Shown in pieces: positions 43,489-55,494 of a stretch of 64,000 nt of DNA. Location: positions 1,116,001-1,180,000 of the forward strand of contig OZ017760.1 in assembly GCA_963969365.1 (NCBI GenBank), read 5' to 3'. This DNA comes from Asterochloris sp. CNOR1. Its lineage: Eukaryota; Chlorophyta; Trebouxiophyceae; Trebouxiales; Trebouxiaceae. Within the stretch, counting starts at the first letter, position 1. The number at the start of each line of letters is the position of its first letter. The translations under genes and the position numbers were made by a program. The notes under the pieces are model-generated. The model saw only the letters and a program-made list of their open reading frames with translations. It had not been told where the DNA came from and did not search any database.

Positions 43489-46400
43489 CTACTGCTGGTT
43501 AGCTGCATCCTTTCCAATCATCGCTTCAAGGAAGAACTCGCCCGCCTTGTAGCTGGAACGCACCAGAGGCCCAGAAGCCACATATCTGTAGCCGCAAGCA
43601 TGCGGTGCTTGCAGCAGAGGACTACAGGAGCAATGGGCGCCGGCCCTGGCGAGCTGAGACTGCAGCTGCGGTCAAAATGCCCCATGCATGCAGCAACGGG
43701 GACAGTCAGCCCAGGGCAGGCGCTGGCTCGCCAGAATGCAGAGCCACATGCGCAGGCAGGATGGCTGAAATGGCAGAGTGGGGCACTGAGAGGCAGTCCC
43801 AGCGCGAAGCAGCCCTGAGCTTTGCATGCTGCCACCATACAATGTGTTGGCAAATGGCTACGAGACGCCCTGCGTGGTCCAAGCCAGGCCATACCTGAAG
43901 CCCACAAGTTCCTCCCCGACGCGGCGCCAGTGTTCAAACTTTTCAGGGGTGACATAATCCTTCACGCTCAGATGCAGGGGGGTGGGCTGCAGGTACTGCC
44001 CAAACGTCAGGATGTCCACGCCCTGCATGCAGGATAACAGCGTTCAGGCAGCAGGCCAATTGCAGGGCGGTGGGGTGACTGTAACGCACACAGGGGAGGA
44101 TGTCCATGTCCTCCAGGCAGGGGCAGGGGCAGGCGCAGCGCATCAGCGGGGCAGCAGGTGGATGAGCTGCCCACTGAAGGCATGTGCTGAGGGCTGGCAA
44201 GGCATGAGCAGCAGGGCAGCAGCACGACACAGGCTGAGCTACAGCAGCAAGCCAGATGAAGCGCATTGGCAGTGCTCAGTAATGCTCACTCTGCCACAAC
44301 TGCAGTGTGGGATTCAAGGTTTGCATGCTGCAGTGAAGCTGAAAGAGCTGAGGCAGCCCCAAGCGGCACCACCACTCCAAACTCCTGACGGCCATCTAGG
44401 GTGCATCCAGGTGCGCTGTCAACGCTGTGTGCGCACATTGCATCTCCGGAATCAGCAATGCATCTAGCGTCATGCACCCTGAGCTGGGCAGCACCGCTGT
44501 CACCACTGCCTTCTGGTTCACCTTGAAGCCATGAGAGCCACCTCAGCTCGCCTCGCCGACCCTGCATGTGCCTCATGCTGTCTCAGCAGGGAAGGAGCGG
44601 GCAGGTCTGGCACCTTTGCCATGTCTCACCCCTGCTTTCCCTTCCAGCATACAGACATGAGCAGCTCCTCATCCAGGCACTCACCACTGCCTTCAAGTCC
44701 AGCATGGTGTCCAGCACTTCGTCGTCGGTCTCCCCCAGGCCCAGCATGAGGCTAGACTTGGTGTAAACCCCGCAGGCCTTGGCCTCCCTCAGCACCTCCA
44801 GCGACTGGATGTAGCCTGCGCGGCTGTCACGCACTCGCTTCTGCGGGCATGTGCGAACTTGTCAGTCGGGGTCTGGCTGGCAGTGTGCGCCAAAGCGTTG
44901 AAGCGAAGGCTGAAGCACTTGCACGCAGAGGAATGATGGGGCCAACCCGGCTGCCCAGGGTGGTCAGCAATGGCAAAGGCCTCCTTGCCAGCAACATGTC
45001 AACCATGCTGCTATGGCACGTGGTTCAAGGACGAGGTCTTCTGCAATGCCGGCAGGAGGTGGCCAGACCTGTACAATAGCCGGTAGCCTGCAGAGAGGCA
45101 GCCTGCTCCTGATCGCCTGCTAGTTGCTGTTATGGACCTGAAGCCTGCCCACAAACTCAGTTGTTGTGTGCAAACCCATCCAGTGCCAATAAATGTTGAG
45201 CTTGTGCTGCTGTGCACCATGCCCAGTACAGCAAGCAATGGCCTGGGGCAACCCTGCAGTGGTAGGGTTTCTTTGACTGGGAAACGCACCTGAAGCCTGT
45301 CCACAGTCTCAATGTTGTGTGCGAACACATCCAGCCCAGAGGCAGCGAGGTGGCGCACTGCAGCCATGTCCCCCTGAAAGTCGGGCGTCAGGCACTCCAC
45401 CAGGATGTCTGGCCTGCAGGGGGGACGCATATGGTTACCAGCTGGTGTGAGGAACCGTCGACAAGGCGCACTGCACTACAGGGTTCAGTTTGCATGGGAA
45501 CATCTGGCCTGCAGGGGCCCGGATTCGTCTGAAGTGATTCTGCAGCTGATGTGGCCCTTTGTCAGAAGATCAGCAAGCAGGCCACACAACTGGGCAGTGC
45601 CACGAACTGCGTTGCAGCAACCCGTAGGGGCTGCCTGGGTCCAGAGACAGTTGACACTGCACTCCAGAGTCCCGCTGTTATGCAGTGCAGGTGTGGCTGG
45701 CCAATTCTGGTCTCCAAATGCAGCAAGGTGTGACCTGCAGCATGCTGTGCCCCCAGATGTGCCCGGTTGGGTAAGCCGTGCACCTGAGCGCATCGGGACT
45801 GGCAACAGATGAGCTGCAGGTGTGCACGCGTGGGCATCCATGCTATGCGCCCAAGTCTTCAGTCGCACTGGGCTTTGACTGATAGTTATATCGCAATCTC
45901 ATGCACGCTGAGCGCTCTTCAGGGTTCACACACTGTGCACACAATGCTCAGCCCCACTGGGTCCTGGACACAGGCAGCACCACCAGCGGAGCAGCTACAC
46001 AACGCATGCACATGAGCGCCTCGAGCGCCCACACAGTGTGCACAACGATTATCACATTGCACCAGTGGCATCAAAGACTGAAACGCACTTGAGCGCTTTG
46101 AGCGTCCGCACTGTGCGTGCAAAGTGTTCTGCCCCGCCATCAGGGATGTCGTCCCGGTCCACAGATGTGAGCACAATGTAGCCAGGGCCCCACTCAGCCA
46201 CAGCCTGCAGACAGCAAGGACACGGCCTGGGCATGGTGTGACGCCTTGCACATTACTTACGTGTAGCCTGCATGCAGGGAGGTTGTAGGTTACAAGTGGT
46301 GAGTGCATTCAGGGCGGCAGTGGCTGGAAGTCATATGTCAGGTACACTGCAGATCTCCCTAACCCTCAGGCTGCGGAGCTGAGGTAGCCAGTACCTTGCC

Positions 46401-48002
46401 AACCACAACATGCACAGCGCAGAAGCAGCCATGTAGTGCCACACAGCAGGGGCAATGCAGCCCTTGCTTCTCAGTGTAGGATTTTGCTCAGTCACAGCTA
46501 TCCAACAGCCCAGAAGACGCACATGCATCATCAGACTACATGAGATGCAAGATGCTGACGAGCCTTCTGACCTGTTCATGCATCCAGCAGCAAGCCTGAT
46601 GGAGGCATCAACAGAACCCTGCAGGCTGGGCTGGGGCTCATCAAAGCAAATGTCCTCAACAACACAATGGCCCTGGCACAGCAGATAAGCACCTTGGCAG
46701 TGTTTTCTGGCTCCATCTCATCTGGAGGGGGCGGCAGGCGAGCGGTGTTGACGGCGCAAAAACGGCAGCCACGGGTGCAGGTGTCGCCTGCAGGCAGGGC
46801 GCCACGTGTAAGGCCCTGTGGCAGCGACTGAGGGTGGGTTCGCACCTGTGGCAAGGAAGGGAAGCAAAGGCTCTGCATGGGGAGAGAGATGCATATGCGT
46901 CCCTTTAACTTTGTTTGCCACCAGGAGTTTGCATTGCGCTGCTTCTGACACTGTGTCAGGGTGAACCTCCTGTCGCTGCACTTCTGTTGCAGCGTAACCC
47001 TTCTGCCCATCAGTGCCTCTGACCTCTCAGGCAAGCCTTGCCACCTGGATGCATGGAGCATGGCGGCTTGTGTGGGAGGGTTCAGTCAGGCACTGTGCTC
47101 CTCAACTTGGTCATGTTGCTGCACCACCCACTCAGCAGCAGTCAGTTAAGCTGTGCCCATAAGGTGCCATACCCCTCAGTCCATCCTGCCTCGCCATCCG
47201 AAAGTCTGCAGACTGCACCCACCTAGCAGCATGATGGTGGCTGTGCCTGTTTTGCCATTCCAGCACTCCCCCATGTTGGGGCACTGCGCCTCCTCACAGA
47301 CTGTGGCCAACTTGAGATCCCGCAGCCCCTTGTGGAGGTACTCGTAGCGATCCCCTTGAGGCGCTCTCTGGCGCAGCCAAGGAGGCTTGTTGCTGCCAGG
47401 CAGCTGATGAGGCATAGGTCCTGCACGCCAGAGGGGGTGCAGACTGTCAAAACAGGCTGGTCTGCCAAGAAGACCCGTTGACGTCAAGCAGGTGGTGCGG
47501 CATTGGCCCTGGCATAGCAGATTGTTATACACAAATTTTGTTGTGATTGCTGGAGCCTGAGGTGCTGCCTTGGCAGCATGCACCATGTACAGCAGGTGCC
47601 AGGCTTGCAGGGTATCCGGCACTGAGCAATGCCCACCTAGCAGGCTTGTTGACGCACTGTATTGGCTCCTGGCGCGTTCAGCAAGGCTGGGGTCTGCCTC
47701 GACAGCCATCTGCACCAGCTCTGCAAAGGCATCTTGGCTCTCCCCAGGTTCATCTATGTCTGGCGCACTGGCATCCAAGAGGAGGTCTGCCACCAAGTCT
47801 ACGTCCGAGTGCTGTGCCTGCAGCAACACACTCCCCTCAGCTGACATCCTGTCAACATCAGAAGACTCTGGCCATGCAGACCCCTCACCTGCACGTTTAC
47901 AGCATGCTGCTGCCTTGGCAGCTTTGCAACTCGGTGCAGGGGAGCGGCGGGTTTTGGAGGTGCAGCAGGTAGGCTTCGTATATGTGAGATCGGCCGCCTC
48001 AT
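43489..48002 (-). CDS. LIP1: Lipoyl synthase, mitochondrial type
   Basis: A radical-SAM enzyme that inserts two sulfurs into protein-bound octanoyl chains to make lipoate for pyruvate and 2-oxoglutarate dehydrogenase and glycine cleavage. Nine minus-strand exons join in phase to about 402 residues: 47889-48002, 47637-47817, 47223-47420, 46693-46787, 46089-46204, 45290-45413, 44685-44840, 43895-44022 and 43489-43585. The auxiliary cluster motif [12 protein letters not shown] (CX4CX5C) and the radical-SAM motif CTRGCRFC (CX3CX2C) are intact, as are [34 protein letters not shown] and the C-terminal [14 protein letters not shown]. The start is [16 protein letters not shown], rich in Arg and lacking acidic residues, as expected for a mitochondrial presequence. 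A 60-residue acidic linker follows, within the second exon. Confidence 0.95.
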
Positions 48003-49197
48003 GGTGTGATCAGGGGTCCTGCTGATCGTCACTTGGAGGACTCTGCACGACAGGCAGGTGGTGGAAAGAGGAACACATAAACATATCAATACATTGACTG
48101 ATCATCCCACACAACTCATGGAAGCACACTTACGCAGAGGCTTTGCCAACTCAGCCTGCACCACAAAAGCTGCTGTTGCTTCCCTGCATCCAGCCGTGAG
48201 AGGCTGCACGCTGACAGTCAAACAGCTGCACCACTGACGGATTTCCAAGTCACTTAAGAATGTTAGACGGGTCAAGGAGCAGCCTGCCACATGACAGAGG
48301 CAGTGGGCTGCTACCAAAGCTTTGAGGGAGCAGATGCAGGCTCTGACTAAGCTTGCGGTGAGAGCGGGAGGCCAGGCTCATAGCTGCTCCTGGAAAGCAG
48401 CTTGACAATGAACAGGCAAGGCATAGAACAGTGCCCAGACAAAGCCCAGATTGGCTGATGTAGGTTGACGGACTTCTGACTTATGGTTCATGCCTTATCA
48501 GTTGCCTGCTGCTGCATGTCTGTGTCCCTGCTGACCTTGGGGGCTGCAACGGTGCTCGGTGGCAACATCTTCTAGACAGCTGTTGTGTGCTGGGCACCTC
48601 AGGCCGGTGCTGGAGGCCAGACAGCCAAAGAAGCAAGCAGATGTTATGAGATTAGAGCTGGGTAAAGCATTGCCTGCATTCTGTCACTCCCAGTCTATGC
48701 TCATTAGCTTTGGAAGCATGGTGCTCATGTCTTGGGGTTTCCCAGGGGGTATGAACTGCTGTGCTAGCATGTCAGCCTCACAGTGCCAGCCTTTCAGCCT
48801 TGATGATCCCATCCATAAGAATGAGCTGCCAGCATAATAGCTCCACTTGCAGGCTCCACTTGCAGCTGCAGGCTTGAGGGTCACAAGTTCCTTGACTTTG
48901 ACCTTGACCTCCAGAACTCCTGGAGAACCCTGTTTCTATGCAGGCAGGGGCATGCAACTGCCACCAGCAGCCTAATGGAGGCTCCTGCAGCATCTGCATT
49001 GCCTGCTCTCTATCTCTTAACCACCCACCACCCAGTAGGAAGCTGAAGGAAGCCATGTCCCTGCACGCAAGTGATGAGTGAGCCTGCTCTCGTGGCCATG
49101 GCTTACAGTGGCTTAGCCAACAGTGAATCGATAGGTTTACCTGAGACTTCCCTTTTCACGGGCTGATTTGTCAGCATGCACTTGCTGCCAACTGCAG
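48003..49197. other. Intergenic space between lipoyl synthase and Rab
   Basis: No gene recognised. It should contain both promoters and the short first coding exon of the Rab gene, which I could not fix. The frame beginning ATGGCTTACAGTGGC at 49099 has the wrong phase to join the next Rab exon. Confidence 0.4.
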
Positions 49198-51174
49198 ACA
49201 TGACTACCTGTTCAAAGTAGTGCTGCTTGGAGATTCAGGGGTTGGAAAGTCTCAGCTGCTGAGCCGCTTTGCCAGAAATGCTTTTGATCAAAACATCAGA
49301 AGGTAGGTCTCCGGAAGCACTCATGCTTAAAGCCCAAGGCACCCAAAGACCAGTGCGCCCGCTCTCTCAGATTTAAGCCACCCCTGTGTATTGCAGTACC
49401 ATTGGAGTAGATTTCGCTGCTGGACTGGTCAAGGTGTGTGTCGCCACAGGATGCAGATACATTGCATCGACCCTGGTGACTTCTGCCAAGGGTATGCACC
49501 GACATGGCAGACATGGCATGCTAGACCAGAGGCAGGTTCCATCCTGCAGGTGAATGGCAGCCTCATCAAACTTCAGACTTGGGACACCGCAGGGCAGGAG
49601 CGTTTTCGAGCGCTGGGCCCTGCCTACTTCAGAGGGGCAGCAGGCGCAATTGTTGTGTATGATGTCACGCAGCAAGGTAGGCTTCCATCTGCATCAGCGC
49701 CAGCAAGGGGAGTGCCTCAGGGGCGGTAGGACTGTGCTGCGAGGTGTATGATGCTGAATGAGCTCCAGCAGAAACAATGCCCAGGATAGGCAGCAGGCGC
49801 AGTGCTTGTGCTCAACTTCACGCAGTAGGGTTGATCCCTACTGCAGCAGAAGGGACCTGCTGCCGACAAAGCAGCCAGGGCCTCAGACGCTGCCAGTGGA
49901 AAGGGGCATCGGTCATGAAAAACATTGCATAGAGGTGCATCCCTGCTGCATAAGCTCCAGCTGAGCCATTCACAACACCACCGAATGGGGTCGCTTTGGT
50001 CTGCGAATTTGGAGTCAGCAATTGAGTCCAAGCTGCAGGCACAGGCAGGAACTCAGCATAAGCGCCCCTTTGTCAGCAGGACTCCAGGATCCTGCACGGT
50101 CTTCAAGACAGACCTGCATGACAGCGGCGTGTGTGTGGCCTGCAGAGTCATTTCAGGGCATCAAAAGGTGGCTTAACGAGCTGGACAGCAATGTGAGCCA
50201 TGGTATCCCCACCATCCTAGTAGGCAATAAATGCGACCTTCAGCACTTGCGCAGCGTGGAGGCAGCAAAAGCCCACCGGCTCTGTGTGCGCAAGGTGAGA
50301 CAAGGACGCTGCTGCATGGCTGCGAGGTGTGGTGCTTGCAATGCCAGCGTCAGGTGCATCATGCGTTGGGGTGCTTTGACAGTGTTGTGCGCACCAATTG
50401 TGAGGAGCTGCAGCATGGGACACAGCAGGTGAGGAGCACAGCAGCTGTGGAGGGTGGTGATAGGATGAAAGCTGACAGCATGAGCTGGGCTGCCATGGCA
50501 GGCTTGCAACGAGGGGCTGCGATGGAGCACCGCGCTTGCCAGCAGCTGTGGCGTGCTGAGCAGGAGCTCCTATGGTGTGGTGTTGGTGTTGTACAAAGAT
50601 AGCATGGGGGGTGCAGACCATGCCCTGGGCTGCCTGTGGCAGTCATGTGCGCATCAGCTATGATGCTTCATAGCACTGCGCATCCGGCAGGCTGATGTGC
50701 AGCATGGCTGACAGGGGCGCCACATAGCATTGCGTGGCCACCAGGTTTGACATGCTGTGCAGCAGCTGCTGAGGTGCACAGGCTCTGTCATGCAAGGTGT
50801 AAGCAGACCTGCAGCATTGCACGGCTAGTCCGCAGTGCTTGAGGTGCACTGCAAGCTCAGTATTGCATCTGGCTGCAGGGTCTCTCTTACATAGAAACCT
50901 CGGCTTTGGATGCCACAAATGTAGAGGCAGCATTTCAGATGCTTGCAGCAGACATCCACTACCAGATGGCAAGCCATTTGACAGCGACAGGTGTGCATCT
51001 TGCTCACAGTGCAAACTCCTCAGCCCCATGGACGTGTCTGCATCACGCCACCATGCTCTGCCTGCAGGCGCCCTTGACGCCGTCATTCCAGATGGATGCC
51101 GCAGCCTTGTGTCAAGCATCACGGCCAGCCAGGAGGCGCCTAGGGGCAAGGCAGCATCGTGTTGCAGCTTCTAG
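49198..51174 (+). CDS. Rab-family small GTPase (first exon not placed)
   Basis: Rab GTPases direct vesicle traffic. Exons: 49198-49302, 49397-49433, 49550-49676, 50146-50294, 50879-50990 and 51068-51174, all in phase. The P-loop is GDSGVGKS, the switch I Thr lies in STIGVDFA, switch II is [20 protein letters not shown], and the base-binding motifs are NKCD and ETSA. The protein ends KAASCCSF, a double-Cys tail for geranylgeranylation. The [17 protein letters not shown] opening and overall pattern are closest to the Rab11/RabA and Rab8 groups. The switch I region [15 protein letters not shown] is atypical for either, so I do not assign a subclass. The start codon lies in an upstream exon. Confidence 0.9.
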
Positions 51175-51357
51175 CTCCTCAAATGAAGTTCAAATGAAAC
51201 TCAAACCTCTGCCAGCCCGAACATGCTTACATAGGGCTGGCTCACAGGCTCAAAGTATCTGCGATGCATGCTCTGAGACCTATACATATTAGTTTTCCAG
51301 ATTCACCTGACAAGTCAGTGCGCCCATCACAGCAGCTCCGTGATTGATATTTAAGCC

Positions 51358-54300
51358 ATGGCGTTCAGGCAGGCCGGCAGGCAAGGCCTGAGGCAGCTGG
51401 GCAGGTTGTCTGCTGCTGCGTCGGGGACCGGCGCTGGTCCTCTTCAGGCACAGGCATACTCCTCGGCAGCAGGCGGTGGAGGAGGATCCAGGGTGGTGAG
51501 CCAGCCCATGGCACCAGGGGCTCACCATGATGAGCATGCACACCTAGTCAGGCCCATTACCTGGCATCTCTGGCAGGGATCAGGATCCCACAGAGGGCTG
51601 ACCACTGACAAAGTGCTCCACTGCTGCAGCCCCTTATTCTTGGCCTGACAGGAGTGGGTGCTGGACTCTATTTTGCAAAGGAGTATGGATACCTGGATGG
51701 TGTCCTGGGTGCACCTCCCACAGCAAAGAAGGTGTGCACACTTCTCGGCCTGGTGGGAACCTGGCACCCAGAACTAAGCATGGGCGCTTAGTGGCCAGGA
51801 CAACTCGCTGCTGCCTAACACCCACCAGCAGCGAGATCTTGCACTGTGCTGCTGCCTTTGCCAGCTGCTTACGTCACCCTGTGCCCCTTACAAGACCCAC
51901 TTGCTTGCGAGTTCGGGTCATGTAGCCGTGACCCGTTTCGCACCTCACTAAGGTCCATGGCAGCCAGGGCTGTGATGCTTTAGACGCCAGCTGTCCATTA
52001 GAAGTGGGCTGCAGCATGGGCCGCTGCCTTGCTCGCCCACTGATGGACGCTGTTGACATAGCTGCGCAGGCCGATGGTGGCAGCTTCAAGCCTGACTACA
52101 AGGCTGTACGTGAAGCTATTGCCGATGTCATGGAGAAGGACGAGGACTACGATGATGGTGAGCATGGCAGGGCTTGGAAAACAAATCAGAGCCTGGCAGC
52201 ATCAGCATTCAAATTGCATCAGCAGGCAGTGTCATTGTGGCAGCTGTCTGAGGCCACCGGGCTGCAGCGTGCCCGCCCAGGTGTTGCAGCACAGCAGTTG
52301 ACTGCCACCAGGTCATTTGTCTCTGAGAAGCATGAGTCTGTTGCATGACTCTGGACTGCAATGCCTGCTGCCTCCTGCAGGCTCCTATGGGCCTATCCTT
52401 GTGCGTCTGGCCTGGCACAGCTCTGGCACTTACAAGAAGGAGGACGGCACCGGCGGAAGCAACGGTGCAACCATGCGTTTCAGGCCTGAGGCAGAGCACA
52501 GCGCCAATGCTGGCCTGCATGTGGCGCGCGAACTGCTGGAACCTGTGAAGAAGCAGGTAGGCTTCTGTTAGGCTCTACATGAATGGGATGCTGGCTTGCC
52601 CTTGGATGAGTTTGTCATGCTTGGCCGGCCTCGCTGTGGGGAATACAGTAGGCAGCAGCTGGGGTCTGCCCGTATGGAGCCATGGGAAAAGCAGGTGTGG
52701 TCTGCTGAGCTTCACGATGAGCAAGCTGGCTGACCTCCGGCGGCTGCTCTTAGGGCAGGGCTCAGCTGCCCTCTGCTGGGCTGGTTGCGGCCTGCTCTCT
52801 CCTGGGCTTTCTGTAGGCGGACCCCTGTGTGTTGTGTCTGCTGGGCATCAGACGGCAGCAATGCAGGCATGTCTCGCCCCTAATAGGCGCTGCCGTCTCT
52901 GCTCTACAGTTTCCTTGGATCAGTTACTCAGACCTATGGACGCTGGCAGGCTGCGTGGCCGTTGAGGAGATGGGAGGTGGGTTCCACCTGCAGGGAGCCT
53001 GTTTGCTGATGCCTGACCGTGGCCCTGGGATCCTGGGCCTGCTCAGACCTGTTGCTTGCGTAATGCAGTTGCCCTCACACAGCTGCCCAGCAATCGAGAT
53101 GCAGGCTTCCACATCAATTGGCCGCCAGGCCTCACTGCATCCACCCTTTACCTGTTGGTGGCCTGCTGCACAGCACATATTTTGTGGATCACAAAGGTAC
53201 CTTGTAAGTGGGAGTTCACTGCATCTCTCAGGCATAGCAGGCAGTGCGCAGGGCCCCAGGTTGCCAATGTGCAGCAGCAGCGCTGCGCTGCACACCTGAT
53301 GTCTAGTGTGCGCCTCCTGCAGGTGCCCAGATTTGACTTGCAGCTGGCGGTCATTGCGTGGTTGCCAATGTGCCCATAAGGCAGGCCGCACAGCTGCTGG
53401 GCAGAGCTGGCGCTACTTCTGTTCAACCTGCAGATTCCACATCGACGGGCTCCCTGGACGCAGCAACAGGTTGTCTGGCTCAGCCTGCCACCATGCTTGC
53501 GCAGCGGCTAATTGTCTGCCCTGCTGCAGGCCCCCACATCGAGTGGTCCCCTGGACGCAGCGACAAGGTTGATGGTGCAGCTTGCCCTGAGGACGGGCGT
53601 CTGCCCGATGCCAGCAAGGGGGCTCCCCACATTCGCGACGTCTTCAATCGCATGGGGTTCAATGATCGCGAGATTGTGGCACTGTCAGGTGGCATGCAGT
53701 CTTGCGCCAGATCATTTGCACCCAACTGTTGCATACAGCGCCAGATTGGAGGTGGTGCCTTTCTGTGCCCCTGCCGTTAATGGCGTCTTCCGGGCTGTAC
53801 AGAGGGCATTGTGGGCTGAACACATCAACCCTGCTACTGCTGTCTGGTGTGTGACTATAGAGAGCATTATGCAGGCGCCCACGCACTGGGGAGGTGCCAC
53901 ACCGACAGGAGCGGGTTCAGTGGCCCATGGACCAATGCACCTACAACATTCTCGAACCTGTATTTCACAGAAATGCTGGAGAAGAAGTGGTGAGGCCTGC
54001 TGTGTTGTGTAGCGCAGAGCAAATCACATGGACAAATTCTCTGGGCAGCCCATTGCAAAGCTGCTCCTGTGGGCTGTGCTGCTTTAAGGACCGCTGTAGC
54101 AGTGGTCTGGGCCCTGGTGCAGAGCATTGCTGATGACATACCCACTCTCAGGACGTCATGCCTTGGTGCTATCCATGCATGTCTGGGGGTTGGGTGCTTG
54201 GGACAGTCGTTTAAGAGGGAGAGTGTCGCATTGCGGCATTGTCTTTGCATGACTGGCCATCGTGCTGTTTGCTGCAGGCGCAAAAAGAAGTGGAACGGGC

Positions 54301-55164
54301 CCCTGCAGTACGAGGACGAGTCTGGGCAGCTCATGATGCTACCTACTGACTTGGTGAGCCCTCCAGGCAGTGGTGGCAACCCTCCCACTGAGAACAGGCA
54401 GAGCTGCTGGCACCTTTCAGTGCAGTTGTGTATGGCCAGGCTGAGCCTTCATGAGGGCTGCCCACTGATATGGGGAGTTCACAGACAGCTTTAGTCTGAG
54501 CAGGAAAAGCAGAGTGCACCTGCACATGGCTGAAGGGTTGAGCCTTCGGGTGGACACTCTGAACTGTGGCAGGCAGGNNNNNNNNNNNNNNNNNNNNNNN
54601 NNNNNNNNNNNNNNNNNNNNNNNNNNNNNNNNNNNNNNNNNNNNNNNNNNNNNNNNNNNNNNNNNNNNNNNNNNNNNNNNNNNNNNNNNNNNNNNNNNNN
54701 NNNNNNNNNNNNNNNNNNNNNNNNNNNNNNNNNNNNNNNNNNNNNNNNNNNNNNNNNNNNNNNNNNNNNNNNNNNNNCAGGCAGGCAGCCTGCAGAGTGG
54801 CTTTTGGGACCAGTGGCCAGGTAGGGCTGTTATTGGTGGAGTGCTCTGCATCCAAATTGTCACAGTCTCACGCTTCTGCTACTCTTGCTGCAGGCTCTGG
54901 TGTGGGACAAGAAGCTCCGCCCGTATGTGGAGGTGTGAGCAATTGTGCATGGGCATCGCCTGCTGACGCTAATGCATTCTCTGCGGCCTCTGTTGCTGCA
55001 AAGAGACGTGACACTTGACCATCTTCATGATTGAGCTCTCCTTTGCCGTGCAGGAATATGCCAAGGACGGTGACAAGTTCTTCACCGATTTTGCAGCTGC
55101 CTACCACAAGCTGCTGCACCTTGGTGTGCCTGTGAGTGAGCCTGGCAAGCATGCACCTGCATGA
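51358..55164 (+). CDS. CCP1: Cytochrome c peroxidase, mitochondrial
   Basis: A class I haem peroxidase that reduces hydrogen peroxide with cytochrome c in the intermembrane space. Ten exons: 51358-51495, 51630-51731, 52061-52157, 52381-52556, 52910-52976, 53530-53688, 53875-53989, 54278-54353, 54894-54932 and 55054-55164. Phases are consistent, giving about 359 residues. [20 protein letters not shown] is a mitochondrial presequence. It is followed by a hydrophobic stretch, [15 protein letters not shown], as in the two-part sorting signal of yeast Ccp1. The distal pocket is [12 protein letters not shown], the haem-ligand region is [11 protein letters not shown], and the Trp that separates cytochrome c peroxidases is in [30 protein letters not shown] closes the fold. 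The assembly gap lies in the intron between 54353 and 54894; coding sequence on both sides joins as in relatives, so no exon seems lost. Confidence 0.93.
54579..54777. other. Assembly gap (N run)
   Basis: There are 199 unknown bases inside an intron of the cytochrome c peroxidase gene. Both sides start or end in GCAGGCAGG-like sequence, which hints at a short tandem repeat that was not resolved. Confidence 0.99.
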
Positions 55165-55494
55165 TCCTCTCTAATAATCTGCCCATCAACTACACCCCTC
55201 CGTGATAGGTGATGGTCTTACCTAGCCATTTGTCACGCTTGTACCTTCTGAAGCAGTCCCTTTGTAAGTATCCCTTCAGGTCAGCACGGTCAGGGCTTTC
55301 CAGCATCGACCAGGAGACGAAACTACCCTGAGAGATGCCGGCAGCTGCTAGGTCAGACTCGTCCTCCACCAGACATACCGGACTTGTTTGTTCAGACAAA
55401 TTGGGAACACCTCCTGAACACAGCAAGATCCTGCCTGGCCCACGCCATCTGAGTTGTTGATCGGCAGGCCTGATCGACCCCCCGCCCTTGCAGC
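55165..55494. other. Short intergenic region with an open minus-strand frame
   Basis: It separates the CCP stop from the BCS1-like start. On the minus strand 55190-55519 is open for 109 codons, with a plausible composition (VCLVEDESDLAAAGISQGSF, then CFRRYKRDKWLG). No family is recognised, and it overlaps the first BCS1-like exon. Confidence 0.35.

Noticed and set aside
49099-49140. First Rab exon starting at ATGGCTTACAGTGGC
   Set aside because: Its possible donors leave phase 1, whereas the next exon needs phase 2 or 0.
54343-55018. Open frames crossing the run of Ns
   Set aside because: They exist only because unknown bases were translated as X; this is an intron of cytochrome c peroxidase.
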